In this document: one piece after another, positions 1-5,565 of the stretch
How the letters are laid out: every line of letters begins with the position of its first letter
How positions within the stretch are numbered: position 1 is the stretch's first letter
Assembly (NCBI GenBank): GCA_018668795.1
Contig: JABJBD010000136.1
Location: 1-6,345, forward strand
Source: Candidatus Puniceispirillum sp.
GTDB taxonomy: Bacteria > Pseudomonadota > Alphaproteobacteria > Puniceispirillales > Puniceispirillaceae
Length of the DNA: 6,345 nucleotides
Direction: 5' to 3'
Translations under genes and position numbers: made by a program
Notes under the pieces: model-generated
Database searches by the model: none
Told to the model about the DNA's origin: nothing
The model's input: only the letters and a program-made list of their open reading frames with translations

Positions 1-497
1 ACGCCATAAACGATCAGCGTCAATGATGGGGGTATCATTAGCCCTAGAGTGGCGGCACCAGCCAATGTGCCGATAATCATATATTCTGGATAGCCGCGTT
101 GACGTAATTCAGGGATCGACATTTTACCAACAGTTGTCAAAGTCGCCGCCGACGATCCAGACACAGCTGCAAAAATAGTACATCCGGCAATGTTTGTATG
201 TAACAAACCACCAGGCAACCAGCGCATCCATGGCGCCAACCCGCGGAACATATCCTCGGATAATCGTGTTCGATAAAGTATTTCACCCATCCAGATGAAG
301 AGGGGTAGGGCGGTCAAAGTCCAGCTAGATGCCCCTGTCCAGATTGTTGTGATCATGGCATCACCAGCAGGCCGTGAGGTGAATAGCTCCATTCCCACAA
401 AGGCGACACCGACAAGCGCTAGACCAACCCAGACTGAACTGCCAAGCATGGCGAACAGGACAAATAGAAAAATACCAGTCGCGTATAGTTCGGTCAT
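1..497 (-). CDS. dctM: TRAP transporter large permease (DctM), N-terminal part only
   Basis: This is the large membrane subunit of a TRAP transporter, which carries the solute across the inner membrane using an ion gradient. About 165 residues are visible, starting MTELYATGIF; the rest lies beyond position 1. The fragment is very hydrophobic. It carries the family's glycine/serine-rich segment AVSGSSAATLTTVG (about residues 113-126), followed by SIPELRQRGYPEYM and the GLMIPPSLTLIVYG segment near the window edge, all typical of DctM. The start at 497 is supported by a good ribosome binding site (AAGGGAG, minus strand, 514-508) ten bases upstream. Its ATG overlaps the dctQ stop as ATGA, which implies translational coupling. 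It is the last gene of dctP-dctQ-dctM as far as can be seen. The symbol is a family name and does not imply a dicarboxylate substrate. No frameshift is visible. Confidence 0.93.
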   Translation of the reverse strand, partial: MTELYATGIFLFVLFAMLGSSVWVGLALVGVAFVGMELFTSRPAGDAMITTIWTGASSWTLTALPLFIWMGEILYRTRLSEDMFRGLAPWMRWLPGGLLHTNIAGCTIFAAVSGSSAATLTTVGKMSIPELRQRGYPEYMIIGTLAGAATLGLMIPPSLTLIVYG

Positions 498-1207
498 TCG
501 ACTACTTCTCCCTTGATTGCGGTTTCACTTGTTACAAGAAGACGTATCAAATGATCCCATAAAGCGACGGCCAATAGAATTGTGCCTAAGGACATGGGTA
601 TCTGAGGAACCCAGACAGGTGTAAAAATTAATTCACTACTGGAATTTGCCCATAATGCAGCCCATTCCGAAGGGAATGTGCCAGGCATTTTTAGGAGGGT
701 CAGAATCCACTCGGGAATCTGATCTTGACCTTGTGTCCGGTCATTCAAAATTTCCGACATGAAGTTTGTTTTCACCGCAAAGCGCGCAAAATATGTAGCG
801 GTTATGGCCGCTATCAGCATGGCAAAAGCATCGAGCCATAGTCTGGTATAACGGTTCAAGTTTAAAAGAATTGATACCCGGATATGGGCACCGCGACTAA
901 GCGCATGCGCAAGGGCAAAGAATGAAGTGGCTGCCATTGCGTAGCCAGCAAATTCGGTCGAGCCTTCAAACGGAATGTTAAGCCAGCGCGCGCTCATCTG
1001 GGCAATGATGACCAGAAGTATCATAATCATAAAAATGGCAGCGATAACGCCCGAGACAAGATAAACACGATCAAGCAAACGCCATATTGGTATAAGCACG
1101 GGTTGAATGCGGAAACGCGTAAGACGACAGATCAAAGCGGCGATGGCAGGAAGTATGAACAACCAAAACCAAAGCGGCAAACCAAGTAATAGGGGCCAGT
1201 TTGTCAT
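494..1207 (-). CDS. dctQ: TRAP transporter small permease (DctQ), enlarged form
   Basis: This is the small membrane subunit, which partners DctM and docks the binding protein. The identification rests on the core segment EGSTEFAGYAMAATSFFALA (81-100) followed by GAHIRVSIL (106-114), a DctQ hallmark, and on the late TPVWVPQIPMSLG segment (196-208) before the last helix. At 237 residues it is longer than the roughly 160-190 usual for the family. There is an additional hydrophobic helix at about residues 5-27 ahead of the usual first helix (48-71). There is also an insertion of about 38 residues (158-195, rich in W and P) between the third and fourth core helices. The ATG at 1207 has no good Shine-Dalgarno sequence, and a hairpin lies just upstream, so expression may depend on read-through from dctP. 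Its stop overlaps the dctM start by four bases. Confidence 0.9.
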   Translation of the reverse strand: MTNWPLLLGLPLWFWLFILPAIAALICRLTRFRIQPVLIPIWRLLDRVYLVSGVIAAIFMIMILLVIIAQMSARWLNIPFEGSTEFAGYAMAATSFFALAHALSRGAHIRVSILLNLNRYTRLWLDAFAMLIAAITATYFARFAVKTNFMSEILNDRTQGQDQIPEWILTLLKMPGTFPSEWAALWANSSSELIFTPVWVPQIPMSLGTILLAVALWDHLIRLLVTSETAIKGEVVE

Positions 1208-1216
1208 AATATAAGT

Positions 1217-1249
1217 TCATGTCCCCAAGCTAGGAGCAAGGGGACATAA
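1217..1249 (-). promoter_or_regulatory. Intercistronic hairpin between dctP and dctQ
   Basis: Arms ATGTCCCC (1219-1226) and GGGGACAT (1240-1247) pair perfectly. Inside them GCT (1229-1231) pairs with AGC (1235-1237) around a three-base loop, leaving a symmetrical AA/AA internal loop. A bulged C at 1218 allows two further A-T pairs outside (1216-1217 with 1248-1249). In the minus-strand transcript the hairpin begins about 15 bases after the dctP stop and ends about 11 bases before the dctQ ATG. No run of U follows, so it is not a standard intrinsic terminator. A 3'-end stabiliser or partial attenuator that raises DctP over DctQM is the likely role (inference). Confidence 0.65.
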
Positions 1250-1264
1250 TCATTTCATCCTCAA

Positions 1265-2242
1265 TTACATTGACTTGTAGGCGTCAACGATGGCCTGACC
1301 ATCTGCACCTGCTGAAGCAAGCCAATCTGACTGCATTTTTGCGCCGATAGCTTTTAGTTCCTTAAGAAAAGCAGGGCTAGCATCTTCAACACTCATGCCG
1401 TTGGCTTCTAGCTGTTCAAAATACCAGTTGGCAAGTTCTGCTGACTTTGCAGAACAGTCGGCACCTGTTTCATCAGCAGCTTTCTGAATGGCGGATTTTG
1501 TATTGCCATCAAGCCCATTCCAGACGCCTTTATTGACGATGACATAGTTACGCGGCAACCATGCATTGACCTTGTAGTAATGCGTCAGATGTTCCCACAC
1601 TTTGCGATCATAACCGGTCGATCCAGAAGAAATGAAGCTTTCAGCGACGCCTGTAGCCAAGGCCTGAGATAGTTCGGCGGCTTCAACCTGAACCGGTGTC
1701 ATGCCAAGCTCTTTGGCAAAGGTCGCTGTAGCTGAGTTGTATGAACGGAATTTAACGCCTTGTGTATCGGCAGACGAATTAACAGCTTTCTTGAAATAGA
1801 AACCCTGACCAGGCCATGGGCAGGTATATAATGCAACAAGATTCAAGCTATCAAGCTGTGCATTGACTTTGTCTTTGGCAGCTACCCACAGTTTGTTATT
1901 TTCTTCATAAGTGGTGGCCAAAAACGGCAAATTATCCCAGCCCAGAAGCGGCGCTTCGTTTGCATGTGCTGACATGAAGCGCTCACCAATTGGAGCCTGA
2001 CCAGTCTGAACAGCGCGCTTGATTTCACCACCTTTAAAGAGCGAGCCACCCGCATGCACAGTAATATCAACAGCACCACCAGTGTAGTCACGCACTCTAT
2101 CAGCAAACACAACACCCATTTCAGAATGGAAATTGGTTGCCGCATATGCCATTGGCATATCCCATTTTTCGGCCTGTGCGGCTACCGAAACCAATGATGC
2201 ACTGGCGGCGGCAGCGGCCATAATAGTTTTTACGAATTTCAT
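1265..2242 (-). CDS. dctP: TRAP transporter substrate-binding protein (DctP family)
   Basis: This is the periplasmic solute receptor of the TRAP system; it captures the substrate and delivers it to DctQM. The 325-residue length is typical. Residues 1-24 form a Sec signal peptide: basic start MKFVK, an alanine-rich core, and a probable cut after AQA before EKWDM. The mature protein shows the family layout: early FADRVRDYTGGAVDITVHAGGSLFKGGE (46-73), then GVKFRSYNSATATFAKELGMTPV (162-184). R166 in the latter matches the conserved arginine that binds the substrate carboxylate in most TRAP receptors. W143/P144 (CPWPGQGFY) and the 203-228 segment probably line the pocket. Only two cysteines remain after processing (C141, C263). 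A strong ribosome binding site AGGGAGGA (2254-2247) sits a few bases before the ATG, which fits high expression. The substrate is unknown; an organic acid is likely because of R166. Confidence 0.94.
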   Translation of the reverse strand: MKFVKTIMAAAAASASLVSVAAQAEKWDMPMAYAATNFHSEMGVVFADRVRDYTGGAVDITVHAGGSLFKGGEIKRAVQTGQAPIGERFMSAHANEAPLLGWDNLPFLATTYEENNKLWVAAKDKVNAQLDSLNLVALYTCPWPGQGFYFKKAVNSSADTQGVKFRSYNSATATFAKELGMTPVQVEAAELSQALATGVAESFISSGSTGYDRKVWEHLTHYYKVNAWLPRNYVIVNKGVWNGLDGNTKSAIQKAADETGADCSAKSAELANWYFEQLEANGMSVEDASPAFLKELKAIGAKMQSDWLASAGADGQAIVDAYKSM

Positions 2243-2320
2243 AGTATCCTCCCTAGATAAATAAGCTGGCGTTTTTTATGATTTTAATTTTACGCCTAAG
2301 TAGCTAAAGACTACATGTAA

Positions 2321-2349
2321 AATTCACGACTTTTGTGAACTCCTGTCAA
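2321..2349 (-). promoter_or_regulatory. Candidate sigma-70-type promoter for dctPQM
   Basis: On the minus strand a perfect TTGACA -35 hexamer occupies 2349-2344. A 17-base spacer leads to TGAATT at 2326-2321, which matches the -10 consensus at only three of six positions. Transcription would start near 2314, giving a leader of about 70 bases before the dctP ATG at 2242. The -35 match and the correct orientation support it; the poor -10 argues for either an activated promoter or a chance -35. Confidence 0.4.
2323..2339. promoter_or_regulatory. Inverted repeat TTCAC-N7-GTGAA, possible operator
   Basis: Five-base perfect arms at 2323-2327 and 2335-2339 enclose seven bases. This 17-base dyad lies in the spacer and -10 of the candidate dctP promoter, a position where a bound repressor would block RNA polymerase. 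Spacing and size resemble sites for dimeric helix-turn-helix regulators. No regulator gene is present in the window, so the binding protein cannot be named. Confidence 0.35.
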
Positions 2350-2420
2350 GGTCGATATAACCAAATGACCTGAAATAGGGCAGATATTCATGATTGTAAT
2401 TTATTTGCAACGAAACAAGA

Positions 2421-2476
2421 CTATATGATCGCCATGTTTAGTCACCGAATGGCGCGTTATAGCTAGCTATATGATC
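2421..2476 (+). repeat. Direct repeat CTATATGATC flanking an inverted repeat, upstream of the DMT gene
   Basis: The ten-base word CTATATGATC occurs at 2421-2430 and again at 2467-2476, 46 bases apart. Between them are the arms CGCCAT (2430-2435) and ATGGCG (2449-2454). Each copy contains TATGAT, a five-of-six match to a -10 hexamer, but neither has a good -35 at the right distance. The block ends 22 bases before the ATG at 2499, so it may be the promoter and control region of the plus-strand operon. The rest of the 256-base divergent gap shows nothing gene-like on either strand. Confidence 0.4.
2458..2471. promoter_or_regulatory. 14-base perfect palindrome TATAGCTAGCTATA
   Basis: TATAGCTAGCTATA is identical to its own reverse complement and its last five bases overlap the second CTATATGATC repeat. 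It lies 27 bases before the DMT transporter ATG, where a dimeric repressor would interfere with transcription start. It could also be a chance AT-rich palindrome. Confidence 0.35.
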
Positions 2477-2498
2477 TCAAAGCTGTCAAAATTGTAAA

Positions 2499-3491
2499 AT
2501 GGCTAAATTAAAAGAATCATCCGCTAACGGTGTCATGCTTTCACTTGTTGGTTTTGGCTTATATTCAACGCATGACGTTGTTGTGAAATATCTTGGTGGC
2601 TTCTATACGCCGTTTCAAATCCTTTTCTTTTCCGTTCTTTTTTCATTTCCGCTTGTCACGCTCTATATCCTGAGAAACCCGAGGACAGGTAGTCTGTGGC
2701 CGCATCATCCAGTTCAAATGGGGATCAGGGTGCTGGCGACCTCAATGTCTGGCTTTTGCACTTTTTATGCGTTTTCAGTTTTACCCCTTGCGCAGACCTA
2801 TGCGTTATTGTTTTTGACCCCCATTTTGATAACTGTTTTGTCAATTCCAGTGCTTGGTGAACGAGTTGGCATACATCGCGGATTATCGATACTTGTTGGC
2901 TTTGTTGGGGTGCTGGTGGTTCTGCAACCTGGTGATGTTTCCTTTTCATTAGGCCATCTAGCCGGTTTGGGTGGGGTCATTGGCGCCGCAACAAATTCAC
3001 TCATCACCCGCAAAATTGGGCAACGTGAAAAAATGGCTGTCATGCTTATTTACCCTATGTTGGGCAATTTTCTGATTATGGGGCTGATTATGCCTTTTGT
3101 TTATGTGCCAATGCCATTGCTTCATCTAGGCAGTATTGCGGTTTTGGCCATTTTGGGTTTTCTGGCGATGTTCTTCATTGTGTCAGCATTCCAGAATGCC
3201 AATGCGGTTATCATTGCGCCAATGCAATATTCACAAATTTTATGGGCTGGCTTTTTTGGTTTGGTCTTATTTGGCGATCAGGTGACCACATCGCTGGTTA
3301 TCGGCTCTGTTTTGATCATTGGCAGCGGATTGTATATTGTGAAACGTGAATTAAGCCAGAAGCAATCACTTCAGCCAGTATTGTCGGATCCCACATTCCG
3401 ACCTGATAGCGGATTGCGCCCGCGCTTTGCGATTTCATATAGTTTTATTAAAAAGTTTAAACGTGGCCAAAAAGGCAAACGCATAAAATAG
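2499..3491 (+). CDS. DMT superfamily (EamA) transporter
   Basis: This is an inner-membrane metabolite transporter of the drug/metabolite family. The 330 residues contain about ten hydrophobic helices arranged as two EamA repeats (roughly 9-142 and 153-285). The hallmark segment FYAFSVLPLAQTYALLFLTPILITVLSIPVLGERVG lies at about 89-124 (read as short blocks: the LAQTYALLF and LGERVG parts are diagnostic). The matching second-repeat segment is NANAVIIAPMQYSQILWAGF, followed by LFGDQ. After the last helix comes a hydrophilic tail of about 45 residues ending in a strongly basic stretch (KKFKRGQKGKRIK), which would sit in the cytoplasm. The ATG at 2499 is the only reasonable start, since an in-frame stop lies at 2472-2474; the ribosome binding site is weak. 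Substrates in this family include amino acids, riboflavin, S-adenosylmethionine and nucleotides, and cannot be chosen here. The next gene begins 36 bases downstream, suggesting an operon. Confidence 0.92.
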   Translation: MAKLKESSANGVMLSLVGFGLYSTHDVVVKYLGGFYTPFQILFFSVLFSFPLVTLYILRNPRTGSLWPHHPVQMGIRVLATSMSGFCTFYAFSVLPLAQTYALLFLTPILITVLSIPVLGERVGIHRGLSILVGFVGVLVVLQPGDVSFSLGHLAGLGGVIGAATNSLITRKIGQREKMAVMLIYPMLGNFLIMGLIMPFVYVPMPLLHLGSIAVLAILGFLAMFFIVSAFQNANAVIIAPMQYSQILWAGFFGLVLFGDQVTTSLVIGSVLIIGSGLYIVKRELSQKQSLQPVLSDPTFRPDSGLRPRFAISYSFIKKFKRGQKGKRIK

Positions 3492-3527
3492 AGCTAGCCA
3501 CAAGCAGGCAAGGTAAAGAATAGGCAT

Positions 3528-4259
3528 ATGCAATCGATTTTACGCTATTTTGGAGACAGGCTTGCACGTCACCTGAGCAAACCAAAGCCAGGATATGAGC
3601 GGTTTTCGGTTTTGTCACAGGCGCAATTAGCAGCGACGCTTGAGCCTTGCGATCTTTTACTTGTTGAGGGTAACAGTCAGATCAGTACCGCGATTAAATA
3701 TCTGACCCAGTCAACCTGGTCGCATGTGTGTCTGTTTGTTGGTGACCAAGATGGTCAAGGGGCTTTGCTGGAAGCTGATCTGGTCAATGGCGTGTGCCGT
3801 GTGCCGCTGTCGAAATATGATGGTTATAATGTCCGTATCTGTCGTCCGGTGAGGGTGACAGATGAAGATAAGCGCGCCTTAATCAATTTTGCAATCGAGC
3901 GTATTGGACATCAATATGACACTAAGAATATTATTGATTTGTTGCGATATTTGATTGCCACCCCGCCCGTTCCATCGCGTTATCGACGTTCCTTAATTGC
4001 ATTTGGCAGTGGCGACCCGACAAAAGCCATTTGTTCAACGCTTGTAGCGCAATCATTTCAATCGATAAAATATCCGATTTTACCACGCGAATTGAGTGTG
4101 CAGGAAAAGAAACGTTTTTATAACGATCAGCTGGTCATGCAAAAACGGCATTACAGCCATTTTACGCCGCGTGACTTTGATCTGTCTCCGTATTTTCAGA
4201 TTATCAAACCAACGATAAGTAACGATTTTGACTATCAAGATATCAAGTGGGATGAATAG
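3528..4259 (+). CDS. YiiX/YebB-like permuted papain-fold hydrolase (NlpC/P60-like, C92 family)
   Basis: The 243-residue protein matches the circularly permuted NlpC/P60 group, in which the catalytic histidine precedes the cysteine. Visible signatures are CDLLLVEGNSQISTAIKYLT (41-60), then STWSHVCLFVG (62-72) with H66 as the likely catalytic His, an acidic residue E82 in LLEADLVNG as third member, and AICSTLVAQSF (167-177) with C169 as the nucleophile. Family members are amidases or peptidases acting on peptide, cell-wall or lipid amide bonds; the actual substrate is not evident. There is no signal peptide or lipobox, so it is probably cytoplasmic or peripherally membrane bound, unlike secreted relatives. 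The 36-base gap to the DMT gene and 9-base gap to the next gene indicate co-transcription. The start at 3528 has only a modest upstream purine stretch. Confidence 0.82.
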   Translation: MQSILRYFGDRLARHLSKPKPGYERFSVLSQAQLAATLEPCDLLLVEGNSQISTAIKYLTQSTWSHVCLFVGDQDGQGALLEADLVNGVCRVPLSKYDGYNVRICRPVRVTDEDKRALINFAIERIGHQYDTKNIIDLLRYLIATPPVPSRYRRSLIAFGSGDPTKAICSTLVAQSFQSIKYPILPRELSVQEKKRFYNDQLVMQKRHYSHFTPRDFDLSPYFQIIKPTISNDFDYQDIKWDE

Positions 4260-4268
4260 GTAATAACC

Positions 4269-4982
4269 ATGTCAAAATTATTTGAAGAGCTGGATTATCA
4301 GATGACGCCGCTTGGTGAATTGTCGCTTCGGCGTCGGCGGCAGTTAAAGCTGGATAAGGATGTTGTCGAGGTTATTCTAAATGACGAGCATCTTATGTCG
4401 GATATGTTCAGCGTATCGGAAATTGCGCTTGCCGATCTGCCGCTATCCAGAATGAAACATAAAGCACCTGAGATTCTGGTTGGGGGACTGGGGCTTGGTT
4501 ATACGGCTAAAGCGGCACTGGCTTTTGATCATGTCAGGTCAGTGACAATTATCGAATATCTAGCTCCTGTTATTTCGTGGCATAAGGATGGTCTGCTTCC
4601 GATAGGTACTGTTTTGTCTGATGATCCGCGTTGTCAGATTATTGAGGCTGATTTTTTTGCCTGTGCCGCCAGCGATGACGGTTTTGATAAAACGCAACCA
4701 CAACGTAAATTTGACGGTATCTTTTTGGATATAGATCATGCGCCTGATTTTCATCTGAGCCATAGTCATGCCAGTTTTTATGCCGAGGAGGGGCTGGAAA
4801 AGCTGAGCAATCATTTAAAGGATGGGGGTGTTTTTGCCCTATGGTCGAATGATGGGGCAGATGACGCTTTTGTAAATCGACTTGAAAAGGTTTTTCATCA
4901 CGCGTACGCAGAAGATGTGGTGTTTTTTAACCCTTTGATGGAAACTGATTGTTACCAGACAGTTTATATTGCCGAAAAATAA
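4269..4982 (+). CDS. Spermidine-synthase-like protein (class I SAM-binding fold)
   Basis: A 237-residue protein with the Rossmann fold of spermidine synthases and class I methyltransferases. Motif I is EILVGGLGLGYTAKAAL (68-84), the expected acidic ribose-binding residue is E96 in VTIIEYLAPVI, and the post-motif strand is FDGIFLDIDHAPD (148-160). The N-terminal part (TPLGELSLRRRR, then LMSDMFSVSEIAL) aligns loosely with the substrate-facing hairpin of SpeE. Short proteins of this type are commonly labelled spermidine synthase, but several SpeE hallmarks are changed: the GGGDG loop reads GGLGLG, the E-x-D after it reads EYL, and the catalytic D-x-x-D-P reads DIDHAPD. Aminopropyl transfer is therefore doubtful and a different SAM- or dcSAM-dependent reaction is possible. 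It starts 9 bases after the C92 gene, whose stop codon region (TAGG) also supplies its ribosome binding site. Confidence 0.8.
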   Translation: MSKLFEELDYQMTPLGELSLRRRRQLKLDKDVVEVILNDEHLMSDMFSVSEIALADLPLSRMKHKAPEILVGGLGLGYTAKAALAFDHVRSVTIIEYLAPVISWHKDGLLPIGTVLSDDPRCQIIEADFFACAASDDGFDKTQPQRKFDGIFLDIDHAPDFHLSHSHASFYAEEGLEKLSNHLKDGGVFALWSNDGADDAFVNRLEKVFHHAYAEDVVFFNPLMETDCYQTVYIAEK

Positions 4983-4990
4983 TGCATCAA

Positions 4991-5029
4991 CCATACTAAG
5001 TTCTTTTAATCCATACTAATTCTTTTAAT
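4991..5029 (+). repeat. Imperfect tandem duplication (20 + 19 bases)
   Basis: CCATACTAAGTTCTTTTAAT (4991-5010) is followed directly by CCATACTAATTCTTTTAAT (5011-5029). The two copies differ only by one missing base in the middle (AAGTT versus AATT). It starts 8 bases after the stop of the SpeE-like gene, in the 112-base gap before the Nudix gene. It looks like a slippage or local duplication event. No intrinsic terminator or convincing promoter is visible in this gap. Confidence 0.8.
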
Positions 5030-5094
5030 ATTGTCTGAATTCAAACTAGTTGTTCTGTTGGTGATGGGATGACGCATTAAAGAATGGTTGTTCA

Positions 5095-5565
5095 ATGAAC
5101 CATAAAATAGGTGTGATACCTTTTGATATTAGTGGCGACCGGATGGCGGTGATGTTTGTAACATCGCAGAAACGTGGACGTTGGATCTTGCCCAAAGGTG
5201 ACCTTAAGATAAATGAAACGCATAAGCAGGGATGTAAACGTGAAGCATTTGAAGAAGCTGGCGTGCGGGGAAAATTATTGACAGATTTTCCCATGACCAT
5301 GGTGATCGGAAAAAGTAACGGGCATAAAGTCGAAAATGTTATTGTTACCTATTACCCGCTTTTGGTAACCACACAGACCGATAAATGGCCAGAAGATGCA
5401 AAGCGCGAGCGACATTGGTCACTTCTGGACAAGGCGCATAAGGTCACCGAGCGCGCTGATTATTTGCAGCTTATCAAACAATTTGATGCTATTGCACCGT
5501 GGATATTAGAAACTGCAAAACATAAAAAAGCGAAGCTGCAAGTAAAGCTGACGCAGGCACTGTGA
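5095..5565 (+). CDS. Nudix hydrolase, DIPP-like subgroup
   Basis: A 156-residue Nudix pyrophosphohydrolase that cleaves nucleoside-diphosphate-linked substrates with divalent metal. The Nudix box GX5EX7REXXEEXG is complete at residues 35-57: G35, E41, R49, E50, E53, E54 and G56. It is preceded by RGRWILPKG (27-35). The WILPKG form with a short N-terminal strand (KIGVIPFDI) resembles diphosphoinositol-polyphosphate and diadenosine-polyphosphate hydrolases, so those or related polyphosphorylated compounds are the likely substrates, though Nudix specificity is hard to predict. The ATG at 5095 is the only start after an in-frame stop at 5062-5064; the ribosome binding site (AAAGAA) is weak. The C-terminus is basic. 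Its last 77 bases overlap the convergent phosphate permease gene, so no terminator separates the two. Confidence 0.88.
   Translation: MNHKIGVIPFDISGDRMAVMFVTSQKRGRWILPKGDLKINETHKQGCKREAFEEAGVRGKLLTDFPMTMVIGKSNGHKVENVIVTYYPLLVTTQTDKWPEDAKRERHWSLLDKAHKVTERADYLQLIKQFDAIAPWILETAKHKKAKLQVKLTQAL

Noticed and set aside
295..516. 73-residue plus-strand open frame
   Set aside because: It is antisense to dctM and dctQ, low in complexity with many T, S and P residues, and has no recognisable domain.
1217..1249. Intrinsic terminator ending a dctP-only transcript
   Set aside because: The stem is good, but no U-tract follows in the transcript (GAACUUAUAUU), so it is described as a hairpin instead.
1882..2145. 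87-residue minus-strand open frame
   Set aside because: It lies in another frame wholly inside dctP, whose protein is clearly real.
2725..3043. Two overlapping minus-strand open frames (74 and 81 residues)
   Set aside because: They are antisense to the DMT transporter; their sequence reflects the hydrophobic codons of the opposite strand and shows no family motif.
4560..4814. 84-residue minus-strand open frame
   Set aside because: It is antisense to the SpeE-like gene, with no motif or ribosome binding site of note.
5046..5300. 84-residue minus-strand open frame over the Nudix gene
   Set aside because: The opposite strand carries an intact Nudix box, so this is a shadow frame.
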